A stretch of 14,709 nt of DNA from CAZADH01 sp964483805. GTDB lineage: Bacteria; Muiribacteriota; Ozemobacteria; Ozemobacterales; Ozemobacteraceae. The first letter of the stretch is position 1. Each line of letters opens with the position of its first letter. Positions 5,331-13,887 of the stretch are shown in pieces. The notes under the pieces are model-generated. The model did not search any database, was not told the origin of the DNA, and saw only the letters and a program-made list of their open reading frames with translations. The position numbers and the translations under genes are program-made. The DNA lies in assembly GCA_964483805.1 (NCBI GenBank), contig CAZADH010000142.1, positions 1-14,709 on the forward strand. The letters are read 5' to 3'.

Positions 5331-7874
5331 TCAGTTGGCCGGAACAGCCGCTTCGCTCGATCCGGTGATGGTTCCGCGCGACGTCTGATAGAACGCGGTC
5401 AGGTTGATCGACTGCCCCGGGGTGCTCGGCGCATTGAAGGTGATGTGATAGGTGTCTTTCAGCAAGGCATCAACGCCGAGTGCGGCATCGTTGAGCGTGG
5501 CCCATGACGAGGCCTGAAAAACGGCGCCGTTGGTGTCGTCGGCGAGGTTCTGCAAGAGATTCAGATCGGCGCCCGGCATCGCCACGAACAGCAGCGGGAT
5601 CGAATACCGCCGGGCCTGCGCGACGACCGTCGTGACCGGTTGGATCGAACCGCCGTCACCCCCAGCCGTGAACACGACGATGGCCTTCTGGCCCCAACTG
5701 TTGCCCAACCCCGTGAGTTCCTGCGAAATGGCGTCGAACAGCACGCCCCGACCGAACTCGTTCGACGTCAGGATGCCGGCCTCGATCGTTTGCGGCAACG
5801 CGGCGTAATACGTGCGGATCTTCGGCAGGTCGCTCATCTTCACCACCTGCCACTGGTCGGCCGCCGCCTTGGCGCGCGTGAGCGTCAACGCGGCCGTGGC
5901 CTGTTCCGGTGTGTGGCTGGCCATGCCGTAGCTGTAATCCATGATCAACGAGCACTTCACGGAGCCGCCCGTCCGATGGGTCGAAACGTAGGTCGAATCC
6001 TGCATCACCGGATCATTGTTGACCGCCACCGCAAAGTTGTAACGATTGAACTGGTTGATGTCGCGCCCCGACTGGTCGAGCACGCGGAAGAACAGGTCGA
6101 ACAGACCGTTGCGGGCCTGTACCTGCAGGATCTTCAGCTCGAGTCCCGTCGTCGTCGCGTCTCCCGTGTTCGTGTACGCCTGCGGGTGACGGGTGGCGTC
6201 GGGCCGCGTCTGAAACCGCCACACCGGGCCCTCACGCACGCCGCCGTACGCGTTGCGGGCAATGACCTGCCAGTAATAGTTCGTGCCATAGGTCAGCGGT
6301 CCCGCAACCTCGAGTTGTGGCTCGGTCAGGTTTTCCTGCACCAGTGCCTGGGGCGGGTTCGCCGTGTCGAGTCGCACTGCATAGGTCAACAGGTTGTTGT
6401 CCGGATCGGTGCAGGTCCACTTCAGCAGCGTGTCGGTGATCGGCACGTTCAACTGGGCTGCCACCGGCGTCACGACCTGCGGCACGTCGGGGTCGGTGAA
6501 GGTTGTGAACCGCCAGGTCGAACTGCGCGTCGACTTGCCGTACGGATCGCGGGCGATGACGTACCAGTAATAGGTCCGGTTCTTCTGCACTGTGGTCGTC
6601 ATCGTGTTGGTAGCGACTGCCGTCTGCATTGGATACAGCGGCGGGTTGGTCGTGCCTAGCAATATATCGTATGTCAAGTTGTCGTCGTCGGGATCGGTGG
6701 CGCCCCACGACAATGTCGGCGTCAGCCCGACGTTCTTGGTCAGGTTGGCCGGTGTCGGCGGGTCGACGAACCGGGGCGGGCGATTGAAGAAGCGGAATCC
6801 CTGGCCACTCGACACCACATCCTGGGTCATGCGCCAGCGGTTGTTTTCGCGCACCAGGGTGAACTGGTGGTGCCCGGTGCGTTGGCCACCGATCAACGGC
6901 GCCTGGCTGCGCACCGTGATATCGACCTCGAATTGCAGCGCCAGCGCGTTGGTCAGGCTGGCGGCGGTGATGTTGGTGTATTCGAAGGTGATCGCGTAGT
7001 GATAGAAGGTGTCGCGCAACACCGCTTTCAGTTCCTCGAGCCCCATCGTCCAATCGTTCATCCAGGTGCGGGTGTGGGTCAACACCCAGAGGTTGAGGTC
7101 CTTGCGCTCGTAGGCCAGTTTCAACAAGCGCATGAACAGCTCGACCTCTTCCTGGCTCGTCAAGATCTGCCCGTCGGAGTACATCAGAATGCTGGCCAGC
7201 GCCTCGTGCAAGGCTCCGGAACGTGTGGTCGGCACCACGAGGCTGCCACGCTCGCCGCTGCCGCGGCGTTCGACCAGGACGAGATCGGCCGTCTCGCTGT
7301 CTTCACTGCCGTCACCGAGCCGGATCGACCACCGCAGCCCCTGCAGTTCGGCGGTCGCAAAGGTCTCTTCTCTGTCGATGCGCGCGTCGGCCAGTTGGTT
7401 GAGCACGTGTTCGCGGCGTAATGCAATGTATTGCTGCCATGGGGTGGCGTCGGCCCGGGTCAGCATGAGGTTCGTCGTGGTTCCATCGGCGAAGGTCACC
7501 GGCACGCTGACCGACCTTGCTGTTGCGGAATTGCCGACCGGTTCATGAGCGGCAACGGTCGCCGAACTCTGACCCGATACGGCTCCGGTGGCGAGTTGAT
7601 CCGGGCCGGTTGCCAGGATAGCCCCCGTGGCGAGGACCCCGTTCGCGCTCGCCGCTGCCGACGCGGCGGCAACCTGCCCGATCGCCTGGCTCAGACCCGC
7701 GGTGAGGGAATCGAGAGCCAGCGAAGTGTCCGCGCCCGGCAAGGACGGGTCGGCCGTCGGCTCGGCACCAACGATGCTGTTGACCGTTCCGGCACGCGAA
7801 CAACCGGTCAGGCCGATCATGATGATCAACCCCACCAGTGCCAGCACGAACCGGATGATGACCGTTCGCTTCAT
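5331..7874 (-). CDS. Lipoprotein with two fibronectin-III-like repeats and a von Willebrand A domain
   Basis: A large envelope lipoprotein of 847 residues, probably for adhesion or protein-protein binding outside the cytoplasm. A 24-residue signal peptide ends in the lipobox LTGC (Cys25). An Ala/Gly/Thr-rich linker follows to about 115, then an unassigned region (about 120-360) that includes a mixed helix/strand part resembling a small NTF2-like fold (low confidence). Two repeats at about 370-458 and 462-560, each with TDPDxxxLTYxxxLxT and YYWxVIARxxYG, are fibronectin-III-like modules common in surface proteins. The vWA domain spans about 575-810; its metal site reads DYSYG where DxSxS is usual, with a later TAGGDGG in place of TDGxD. 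I use the ATG at 7874 because it gives a normal signal peptide; GTG at 7892 and ATG at 7886 are also in frame, and no strong ribosome site decides it. Confidence 0.85.
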   Translation of the reverse strand: MKRTVIIRFVLALVGLIIMIGLTGCSRAGTVNSIVGAEPTADPSLPGADTSLALDSLTAGLSQAIGQVAAASAAASANGVLATGAILATGPDQLATGAVSGQSSATVAAHEPVGNSATARSVSVPVTFADGTTTNLMLTRADATPWQQYIALRREHVLNQLADARIDREETFATAELQGLRWSIRLGDGSEDSETADLVLVERRGSGERGSLVVPTTRSGALHEALASILMYSDGQILTSQEEVELFMRLLKLAYERKDLNLWVLTHTRTWMNDWTMGLEELKAVLRDTFYHYAITFEYTNITAASLTNALALQFEVDITVRSQAPLIGGQRTGHHQFTLVRENNRWRMTQDVVSSGQGFRFFNRPPRFVDPPTPANLTKNVGLTPTLSWGATDPDDDNLTYDILLGTTNPPLYPMQTAVATNTMTTTVQKNRTYYWYVIARDPYGKSTRSSTWRFTTFTDPDVPQVVTPVAAQLNVPITDTLLKWTCTDPDNNLLTYAVRLDTANPPQALVQENLTEPQLEVAGPLTYGTNYYWQVIARNAYGGVREGPVWRFQTRPDATRHPQAYTNTGDATTTGLELKILQVQARNGLFDLFFRVLDQSGRDINQFNRYNFAVAVNNDPVMQDSTYVSTHRTGGSVKCSLIMDYSYGMASHTPEQATAALTLTRAKAAADQWQVVKMSDLPKIRTYYAALPQTIEAGILTSNEFGRGVLFDAISQELTGLGNSWGQKAIVVFTAGGDGGSIQPVTTVVAQARRYSIPLLFVAMPGADLNLLQNLADDTNGAVFQASSWATLNDAALGVDALLKDTYHITFNAPSTPGQSINLTAFYQTSRGTITGSSEAAVPAN

Positions 7875-7935
7875 CCCGTGACCCATCGGCACGAGACGAC
7901 AATTGATTAACGGGGGTGGAATCGAGAGACGCGGG

Positions 7936-8868
7936 TCAGTTCGTCAGCCAGAACTCACGCTCGCCGTCGCGGCGATGATGCACCTTGCCCGCGGTCGCCA
8001 TGCGCTGCAACAGATCCGACACCTGATCGGGGGTGCCCCCGAGCGCCGCCAGGACCTGCGCGGTGTCGCAAGGATGCCGGGCGAGCAATGCCAGCACGGC
8101 TCTTTCGCTCGGCGGTTCCCGGGTTGGCGCCGGTTGCGTGGGTGGTCGCGAAATGACCAGCGGCGCAATCGCGCCCAGCACCTGTTCGGCGCGCGCCACC
8201 GCCTCGGTTGCCGCCGGATGACACGCACCGTCGATCGGTGGTCGCACCGGCACATTGATGAAAATGCTGCTCAGGTGTGACAACGACCGCAGGTAGCCGG
8301 CCAGGTCGGCCAGTTCACTCTCGCTGTCGTTCATGCCGGCCACCAGCATCACCTCGACCTCGAGCACCCCCCGATACTCTTGCGACAACGCCCGCAAGCC
8401 ATCGAGGATGCGCGCTAGCGCAATCCCTGGGGCCGGTCGATGGAGGCGATGGAAGGTCTCGTCATGAACCGTGCTGCACGTCGGCATGATCCGGTCGGCG
8501 TCGATGATCTCGCGTCGCACGTCGGGACGGTCGAGCAGCGACCCATTGGTAATGACGGCCACCAGCCCGCCCGGCGCATGCCGACGCACGAGCGCGACGG
8601 CGGCGCCCAGGTCGGCGCTCAACGTCGGCTCGCCGGACCCCGAAAAGGTGAAGGCATCCGGACTCGGAATCGTCGCCAGAACCTCACGCAGTTCGGCGTC
8701 GACCTCCGCCAGCGGGAAGAAACTGTGCCGTTCGCAGGTCAGAACCGTGGTTGCCGCGAGTTGGCAGTAGCGGCAATCGTACGAACAGGTCTTGGCCGGG
8801 GTCAGATCGATGCCGAGCGAACGGCCAAGCCGTCGCGACGGTACCGGTCCGAAAACGTGACGTGGCAT
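7936..8868 (-). CDS. Radical SAM protein, COG0731 type, with C-terminal helical domain
   Basis: A 310-residue cytoplasmic radical S-adenosylmethionine enzyme. It opens with the group's hallmark VFGPVPSRRLGRSLGIDLTP, followed by the [4Fe-4S] motif CSYDCRYC (Cys28, Cys32, Cys35) and the SAM-binding GSGEPT at 77-82. The barrel ends near 235. Residues about 245-310 look like a winged-helix-type domain (ERAVLALLARHPCDTAQVLAALGG, in short: two helices and a basic wing with HHRRDGEREFW), as seen in part of this family. Relatives were once compared with the wybutosine enzyme TYW1, but the bacterial members have no settled substrate, so I give none. The start is supported by the conserved N-terminus; the ribosome site (CGAG) is weak. 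It ends 61 bases before the vWA lipoprotein start and begins 44 bases after the exported protein at 8913-9578, so it may be the tail of the long minus-strand run. Confidence 0.9.
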   Translation of the reverse strand: MPRHVFGPVPSRRLGRSLGIDLTPAKTCSYDCRYCQLAATTVLTCERHSFFPLAEVDAELREVLATIPSPDAFTFSGSGEPTLSADLGAAVALVRRHAPGGLVAVITNGSLLDRPDVRREIIDADRIMPTCSTVHDETFHRLHRPAPGIALARILDGLRALSQEYRGVLEVEVMLVAGMNDSESELADLAGYLRSLSHLSSIFINVPVRPPIDGACHPAATEAVARAEQVLGAIAPLVISRPPTQPAPTREPPSERAVLALLARHPCDTAQVLAALGGTPDQVSDLLQRMATAGKVHHRRDGEREFWLTN

Positions 8869-8912
8869 AGGTTTGCTCGTGGTCGGCCCGGCTCGAACCT
8901 GGGGGGCGCCGG

Positions 8913-9578
8913 TTACTCGATGCTGAAGGCGATGCCGATCTGGAACTCGGTGAGCTTGATGCGGTCACCCGCTTCGCCGACGTTGCCGCCGAACTTGAAA
9001 TCGGGGCTGATAAACGCGTCGGCGCGCAGAACGAGCGGATACACCTTGTTGTTGAACTTGAACTCGCTGAACTTGAATCCGGCAAACAAACGGCCCAGGC
9101 CATTGATTCCGTCTTTGAGCGACAGGCCGTTGGCGTTGCCCCAGTCTTTGAGTTCGCGATTGAACAGGATGGCGTTGCCGCCAAGCCCGGCTCCGTAGAA
9201 GACCTTGCGGTCGCGCCCCGAGTAATAATACCTGTTGAACGAAAAGCGCAACTGGTCGATGCGCTCTTTGTGCGGCATGTTCTTGAGCACCATCGGCCGC
9301 CACGAATACTCGACCGATTCGCTGTATTTCGCCATGCGTTTCACGAAGGCGACCCGAGGCTCGATGAAGCTCTGATATCCGGATTTGCTGAACCAACCCC
9401 AGCCGAAGTTCCGTTCGGCCTTTTCGAGTTTCAACGGTGGTTTGTCGGAGCCACTGCCGTCACCAGCTGCCACCGGGTTTGCCGGTTCGCCGGCCAAAAC
9501 GATCGCCGGTGCGGCAACGATGAGCAAGCCGCAGAAGAGCAATACGATAGCAATACTTGGTATGAGTCTGTTCTTCAT
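8913..9578 (-). CDS. Exported protein, probable small outer-membrane beta-barrel
   Basis: No named family recognised. The 221 residues begin with a good signal peptide (hydrophobic core about 8-28, likely cleavage near VLAG/EP at 30). After a short Gly/Ser/Pro linker, from about 55 on the chain is made of alternating polar/hydrophobic strands rich in Tyr, Phe and Gly (for example RFSFNRYYYSGR, KVFYGAGLGGN, LFAGFKFSEFKF, and IGIAFSI at the end), the usual look of a small outer-membrane barrel. The last residue is Glu, not the usual C-terminal Phe, so barrel assembly is a prediction only. The ATG at 9578 overlaps the stop of the upstream gene (ATGA), so the two are translationally coupled and are probably partners. 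The long in-frame extension upstream to 9755 is Arg/His-rich and covers the previous gene, so it was rejected. Confidence 0.75.
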   Translation of the reverse strand: MKNRLIPSIAIVLLFCGLLIVAAPAIVLAGEPANPVAAGDGSGSDKPPLKLEKAERNFGWGWFSKSGYQSFIEPRVAFVKRMAKYSESVEYSWRPMVLKNMPHKERIDQLRFSFNRYYYSGRDRKVFYGAGLGGNAILFNRELKDWGNANGLSLKDGINGLGRLFAGFKFSEFKFNNKVYPLVLRADAFISPDFKFGGNVGEAGDRIKLTEFQIGIAFSIE

Positions 9579-9952
9579 GCGTCGCGACAGGTCGCGCTTC
9601 GGCGCGCATCGGCCTCGGTGACCGGCAGGATGCGATCGAGGAACCAGCCGATGACGCGGGCCAGTTGAAAAATGCGCACGCGACAGCGCCACAGCAAGGC
9701 CACGCCGAGCACGAGCAAAGTGCCCAGCACGACGAGCAGAATGCGCAACCACCACCGGGGTTTCTCTTCGGTCACCGTCGGAATGGTGGCGTCGCCGGTG
9801 AAGTGCTGACGAACCTCGAACAACTTCTGGTAACTCTTGAGCAGTTGCCGTTTCTTGGCGCCGTCAGGCAGCGCCTCGATGGCGCGCGACAACTCGCCGA
9901 TGGCGTCGTCGAGCCCCGCCAGGGTTTTGGGTCGGACCATACCTCCCGCCAT
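9575..9952 (-). CDS. Small single-span membrane protein of unknown function
   Basis: 125 residues, no family recognised. Residues about 8-50 are helical and charged (LDDAIGELSRAIEALP, then KKRQLLKSYQKLFEVRQHF), then a Thr/Pro hinge, a single membrane span at about 69-88 (WLRILLVVLGTLLVLGVALL) flanked by basic residues, an amphipathic helix (91-108) and a short tail. The chosen ATG at 9952 has GGGAGGT eight bases upstream. A longer form from ATG 10033 or 10030 (adding 26-27 residues) is in frame but has no ribosome site and would overlap a possible promoter -10 box. The gene sits between the TPR lipoprotein (148 bases upstream) and the exported protein (4-base ATGA overlap), so a role with these in the envelope is inferred, not shown. 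Confidence 0.7.
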   Translation of the reverse strand: MAGGMVRPKTLAGLDDAIGELSRAIEALPDGAKKRQLLKSYQKLFEVRQHFTGDATIPTVTEEKPRWWLRILLVVLGTLLVLGVALLWRCRVRIFQLARVIGWFLDRILPVTEADARRSATCRDA

Positions 9953-9960
9953 GTCTGCAC

Positions 9961-9967
9961 ACCTCCC
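9961..9967 (-). promoter_or_regulatory. Ribosome binding site deciding the start of the 125-aa protein
   Basis: GGGAGGT on the minus strand, eight bases before the ATG at 9952. Neither upstream ATG (10033, 10030) has anything comparable. Just upstream is a small inverted repeat, CCAGGG (9978-9983) and CCCTGG (9990-9995) around six bases, which could fold in the leader. Confidence 0.6.
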
Positions 9968-10028
9968 GCTGATGCCGCCAGGGATATCACCCTGGACCGC
10001 CGAATTGTGGGTGTCTCGCTGTTGATTC

Positions 10029-10058
10029 ATCATAATCGTTTGCCCGCGCACTGCACAA
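10029..10058 (-). promoter_or_regulatory. Possible sigma-70-type promoter for the membrane/exported protein pair
   Basis: On the minus strand TTGTGC (10053-10058), 18 bases, TATGAT (10029-10034; five of six to TATAAT). It lies in a locally AT-richer pocket just after the TPR gene and would start RNA near 10022, about 70 bases before the ATG at 9952. The -35 is weak, so the pair may simply be co-transcribed with the TPR gene. Confidence 0.3.
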
Positions 10059-10100
10059 GCCGGGATTGCCCGCCGCAAAGCGACGCAGTGTCGCGCGACA

Positions 10101-12935
10101 TCACTGCCCCCCTGTCTTAACGCCGCCACCCATCAAGGTGGCAAGCCGGGCCGCATGTTGCGGCGACAGGTTCATGCCGCGTACGCGCTCGAGAATCTGG
10201 GTCGCCGCCGCGTTGTCGCCCTGCGAGCGGAACCGTTCGGCGAGGTCGAGCATGGTGCCCGGATCGATGTCACGGGCCTGCATGGCGAACTGATACTGCG
10301 TCATCGCCAGATCTGCGCGACCGGTGTTTGCATACAGATCGCCGAGTTTCACGTAACCAAGGGGGTTGGTCTTTTCGATCGCAATCGTTTTCTTGAAAGC
10401 TTCCTCGGCTGCCTTTGCATCGCCGTTCTTGAGCAGCGCGTCGCCATACAAGGCGACGAGTTCGGGTTTGTCGGGATTCTCGGCTGCGCCCAGTTTGGCG
10501 ATGGGCAATGCCAGTGCCGTCTGCCCCGCGGTCAGCATGTTGGTCACCAGGGGAACGAACGAGCGCGGATTGGCCTTGGGGGCCGCGTTGCCACTTTCCT
10601 TGATCTTGGCCTGGGCCGCCGCCAGAGCAGCCGGATTCTTGTTGGCGGCACTGCCGAGATTCTCGATCAGGTTCTGGGCGGCTTCGCGCCGTCCGAGTTC
10701 GGCCAGTTGCGTTGCGGCTTGCAGCACCGTCGTCGCGTCGTCACCTCGCGCCTCGGCCTGGCGCTGAATCAGATCAGCGGCCGGTCCGTTGAGGCCGAGT
10801 TGCTGATAGACCTTGGCCAGGCTGCCCAGCGTGTAGGCATGGTTCGGATCGCGTTCGAGCACCGCCTGGAACTTGACGGCGGCCTCGGGCAGCCGTTGCT
10901 GGGCAAGATGCACGTTGCCGAGGTTGATCAATACATTGGCATTACCGGGAAAACGCTGCAGAACCTCTTCGAAACCAGCCAGCGCCTCAGGATACTGACC
11001 GGCGCGCGCGGCCTGCAACGCGGTCTGATAGCCGGGATCGGCCTTGACGGGATCGGCAGAGCCCGCCGCGGGTTTGGTCGAGCCTGGCAGCGACGCATCG
11101 ACAGCGGCTCCCGCAGACGTATTCGTCCCGGTCATGGTTGCGGTGTCATCGACGGTGACACCCGGGATGCCCGGTGTTTCGGCGATGTTTACCCCGGTGT
11201 TGGCCCCGCTGCTGGTGCCACCCTGAACGTCGACAGCCACCGAACCGCCGGTCTCGGTGCCGGTGGTCGGCCCGACGATTGGCGGTGCCACGGCCAGTGC
11301 CGTCGAATTGGCGCCGGCGCCCGGCAGGGCGAGGGCAGTGGTGACCGGGGCGGCCACGGGTTCACCGAGCGCCGCCTTGATGCGCGCACCGTAGGGATCC
11401 TGTGGATTCAGGAACGAACGGGTGCTCTCCCAGATCAGGCGCGCGCCCTCGATGTCGCCGCTCTGCTTCAGATTCAGACCGGCGAAGTAATGCACCTTGA
11501 GATTGTAGGGATCGGCGGCCAACGCGCGATTGAAAAGGTCTTTTGCCTCCTGCGCTTTGCCTTGTTCCATGGCCAATTGGGCAAAGTTGAACAGTGCGCC
11601 CGGATACTGCGGATCCATGGTCAGCGCGGCTTCCCACGACTGGCGCGCTTCGTCGAACCGTCCCTTCTTGGCGTAGATCTGCCCCAGTTCGTCGTAGATC
11701 TGCAAGTTGGCCTGGCCGTCCTGCTTCAACGATTCGAGTAGATTGAGCGCCTCATCGAGGTTGTTGCTCAGTTGCAGGCAACGCGCCAGAAAGAAACGGG
11801 CGCGGTGATCGTCCGGTCGTGCCTCGAGATAGCGGCGGATCCAGGGTGTGGCGGCATCGGCCCGACCGACCTTCTCGAGCACGCGGGCCAACTGCAGTTG
11901 CGCCCACACCGCCGGCGGCTGTCGATCGGCCAACGGTTTGAGCAGGTTGATCTGCCCCATCATGTCGCCGGCCGCTTCCAGTTCGTTGAGTCGACGCGAC
12001 GTGTTCGCGTCGGGTCCATCGCCCTCTGCGTTTTCACCGGGCACGGTCGCGTCGGCCCCGGCAACCTGCGGCGCGTGCTGCTCGAGAGCACCCTGCAACT
12101 TCAGTGCTTGCGGATGATCGGGAACGCGCGCCAGGACTTCTTTGACCTCACTCAATGCCCCGCGGACATCACCGGCGCGTTGACGGGCCTCGGCGAGCGC
12201 CACCCGACCGTCGACGAAACTCGGCGTGCTCTCGACGAGAGCTTTGAGCGTGCGTTGCGCCTCGGTCAGCCGATCGGCATCGAGATACAGACGACCGAGA
12301 TTCAGGCGTAGGACCGGGTTCTCGGGCATGCGCGCGATCGCTTCCTGCAACGCGGTCTCGGCGTCGGTGAACTTGTTCTCTTTGCCGAGTTTCTCGCTCA
12401 GTCGTCGGTATGCATCGGCGATCGAACGATTGACCAGGGTGTTTTTGTATTTCAGTTCGACACACCGCTGCCAACGATCGATGGCCGTCTGTGGATCATC
12501 GGCTTCCGCTGCCTGCTGGGCCCAGGCATCAAACACTTCGCCGAGTGTCCGTTTGATCGTGGTGTTCTCGGGTTCTTGTTTCTGGGCGGTCTCGAGGTGT
12601 TTCACCGCTTCGGCGAAACGGCCGTTGCCCTGTTCGATCTTGCCCATGTACAGCCGAGCCCGGGCCGACTTCGGGTCTTTGGCGAGCGCCAGTTTGGTGT
12701 AGCGGGCTGCGGCGGCAAAATCCCGCCGGTCGAGAGCGATGCGCGCCTGTTCAATCAGGTCGGCCGTCTTGCGGTCGGTGATTTTGCCGAGCGGTTTCTC
12801 GTGTTCAGGGATCGTGTTTGGTTTCGGACTCACCGGTTGGGGACCAGTGCCGCCGCGTTTGCCGGAACAACCGGCCAACTGCAGTGCCATCAAGCTGCCG
12901 AGACACACCGTTGCCAACAGACGCGGAATCTTCAT
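10101..12935 (-). CDS. TPR-rich lipoprotein, three TPR blocks
   Basis: A 944-residue lipoprotein made almost wholly of tetratricopeptide repeats, a scaffold for protein binding. The signal peptide ends in the lipobox LAGC (Cys23). TPR block one covers about 60-285, block two about 312-528 and block three about 632-944, each with the usual W/L..A..Y...G...A...Y..A...P spacing (for example ARLYMGKIEQGNGRFAEAVK, then LGNVHLAQQRLPEAAVKF). They are parted by an acidic linker (about 287-312) and a long Ala/Thr/Gly/Val-rich, probably disordered one (about 528-631). The ATG at 12935 is chosen because GAGGAT stands just before it; GTG at 12941 is in frame but too close to that site. That ribosome site overlaps the prs stop codon, so the gene is in the prs operon. 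TPR lipoproteins of this kind (PilF-, BamD- or PEP-CTERM PrsT-like) serve secretion or envelope assembly; which applies here cannot be told. Confidence 0.88.
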   Translation of the reverse strand: MKIPRLLATVCLGSLMALQLAGCSGKRGGTGPQPVSPKPNTIPEHEKPLGKITDRKTADLIEQARIALDRRDFAAAARYTKLALAKDPKSARARLYMGKIEQGNGRFAEAVKHLETAQKQEPENTTIKRTLGEVFDAWAQQAAEADDPQTAIDRWQRCVELKYKNTLVNRSIADAYRRLSEKLGKENKFTDAETALQEAIARMPENPVLRLNLGRLYLDADRLTEAQRTLKALVESTPSFVDGRVALAEARQRAGDVRGALSEVKEVLARVPDHPQALKLQGALEQHAPQVAGADATVPGENAEGDGPDANTSRRLNELEAAGDMMGQINLLKPLADRQPPAVWAQLQLARVLEKVGRADAATPWIRRYLEARPDDHRARFFLARCLQLSNNLDEALNLLESLKQDGQANLQIYDELGQIYAKKGRFDEARQSWEAALTMDPQYPGALFNFAQLAMEQGKAQEAKDLFNRALAADPYNLKVHYFAGLNLKQSGDIEGARLIWESTRSFLNPQDPYGARIKAALGEPVAAPVTTALALPGAGANSTALAVAPPIVGPTTGTETGGSVAVDVQGGTSSGANTGVNIAETPGIPGVTVDDTATMTGTNTSAGAAVDASLPGSTKPAAGSADPVKADPGYQTALQAARAGQYPEALAGFEEVLQRFPGNANVLINLGNVHLAQQRLPEAAVKFQAVLERDPNHAYTLGSLAKVYQQLGLNGPAADLIQRQAEARGDDATTVLQAATQLAELGRREAAQNLIENLGSAANKNPAALAAAQAKIKESGNAAPKANPRSFVPLVTNMLTAGQTALALPIAKLGAAENPDKPELVALYGDALLKNGDAKAAEEAFKKTIAIEKTNPLGYVKLGDLYANTGRADLAMTQYQFAMQARDIDPGTMLDLAERFRSQGDNAAATQILERVRGMNLSPQHAARLATLMGGGVKTGGQ

Positions 12936-12941
12936 ATTCAC

Positions 12942-12947
12942 ATCCTC
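12942..12947 (-). promoter_or_regulatory. Ribosome binding site of the TPR gene, overlapping the prs stop
   Basis: GAGGAT on the minus strand, six bases before the ATG at 12935 when counted from its last base. It shares bases with the prs stop codon (12946-12948), which points to joint transcription and possibly coupled translation. Confidence 0.6.
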
Positions 12948-13887
12948 ACACGAACAGATCGCTGACTGAACACCGCTCGAAAACGCGGCGGATGGTTTCG
13001 CCGATCAATGGCGCCACCGAAATGACTTCGATGCGCGCTTCCTTGCGCTTGGCTTCGGTCAGCGGGATCGAATCGGTCGTATACAGTTTCGAGATGCACG
13101 AGGCCGAGATCCGCTCGATGGCCGGTCCCGACAGAATCGGGTGGGTGCAGGCGACGAGAATGTCTTTGGCCCCCTTCTGGCGCAGGATCTCGGCCACCTT
13201 CACCACCGTGCCGGCGGTGTCGATGATGTCGTCGATGATGACCACGTTGCGGTGATCGACCTCGCCGATGACATTCATGATCACCGCCTTGTTGGGTTCG
13301 GGACGTCGCTTGTCGATGATGGCCAGGGGAGCGCGCAACCGCTTGGCAAACTCGCGGGCACGGGCCACGCCACCCGAGTCGGGCGATACGACCGTCAGAT
13401 CGGGGATCCCTTTGTCGACGAGAAACTTCGCCAGGCTCGGAATCGCGGAAAGGTGATCGACCGGGATGTCGAAGAAACCCTGCAGGGCCGAGGTGTGCAG
13501 GTCAACTGTCAATACACGGGATGCACCCGCGGTGGTGAGCAGATTGGCCACCAGTTTGGCCGTGATCGGCTCGCGGCCGGTCGACTTCTTCTCTTGGCGT
13601 GAGTAGCCGAAATACGGGATGACGGCGGTGACGCTCGCCGCCGATGCCCGCTTCAGCGCGTCGATGACGATCAAGAGGCGCATCAGGTTCTCGGTGACCG
13701 GAAAACAGGTGGGCTGCACCACGAACGTGTCGCAGCCGCGCACCGACTCTTCGATCTGGCAATACAGCTCACCATCGGAGAAACAGGTGTGATAGATCTG
13801 GCCCTCGCGGATGCTCAAATGGTTGCAGATCGACTTGACCAGGTCGGGATGGGCGCCGCCCGTGAAGATTTTCAGCCGCTGATCCAT
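12946..13887 (-). CDS. prs: Ribose-phosphate pyrophosphokinase (PRPP synthetase)
   Basis: Makes 5-phosphoribosyl-1-diphosphate from ribose-5-phosphate and ATP in the cytoplasm, the precursor of purines, pyrimidines, NAD, His and Trp. At 313 residues it has the usual length of the class I enzyme. Visible signatures: the ATP-site FSDGE near 38, the YFGYSRQEKK segment (YARQDRK in most enzymes), the flexible-loop KRRPEPNKA, and the PRPP-binding loop VVIIDDIIDTAGT. The ATG at 13887 has GAGGA nine bases upstream and gives the typical N-terminus (LKIFTGGAHPDLVKSI); a longer frame to 13932 is not conserved-looking. It follows glmU with a 136-base gap, a common bacterial gene order. It is tightly coupled to the TPR gene downstream. 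Confidence 0.97.
   Translation of the reverse strand: MDQRLKIFTGGAHPDLVKSICNHLSIREGQIYHTCFSDGELYCQIEESVRGCDTFVVQPTCFPVTENLMRLLIVIDALKRASAASVTAVIPYFGYSRQEKKSTGREPITAKLVANLLTTAGASRVLTVDLHTSALQGFFDIPVDHLSAIPSLAKFLVDKGIPDLTVVSPDSGGVARAREFAKRLRAPLAIIDKRRPEPNKAVIMNVIGEVDHRNVVIIDDIIDTAGTVVKVAEILRQKGAKDILVACTHPILSGPAIERISASCISKLYTTDSIPLTEAKRKEARIEVISVAPLIGETIRRVFERCSVSDLFV

Noticed and set aside
10086..10106. Dyad around the TPR stop codon (TGTCGCGCGACA region) as terminator
   Set aside because: It has no loop and no T-run on the minus strand; a GC-rich chance palindrome is as likely.
10155..11741. Long plus-strand open frame (about 528 codons) opposite the TPR gene
   Set aside because: It lies antisense to an obvious TPR protein, has Arg/Gly/His-rich composition without domains, and follows from GC-rich third positions.
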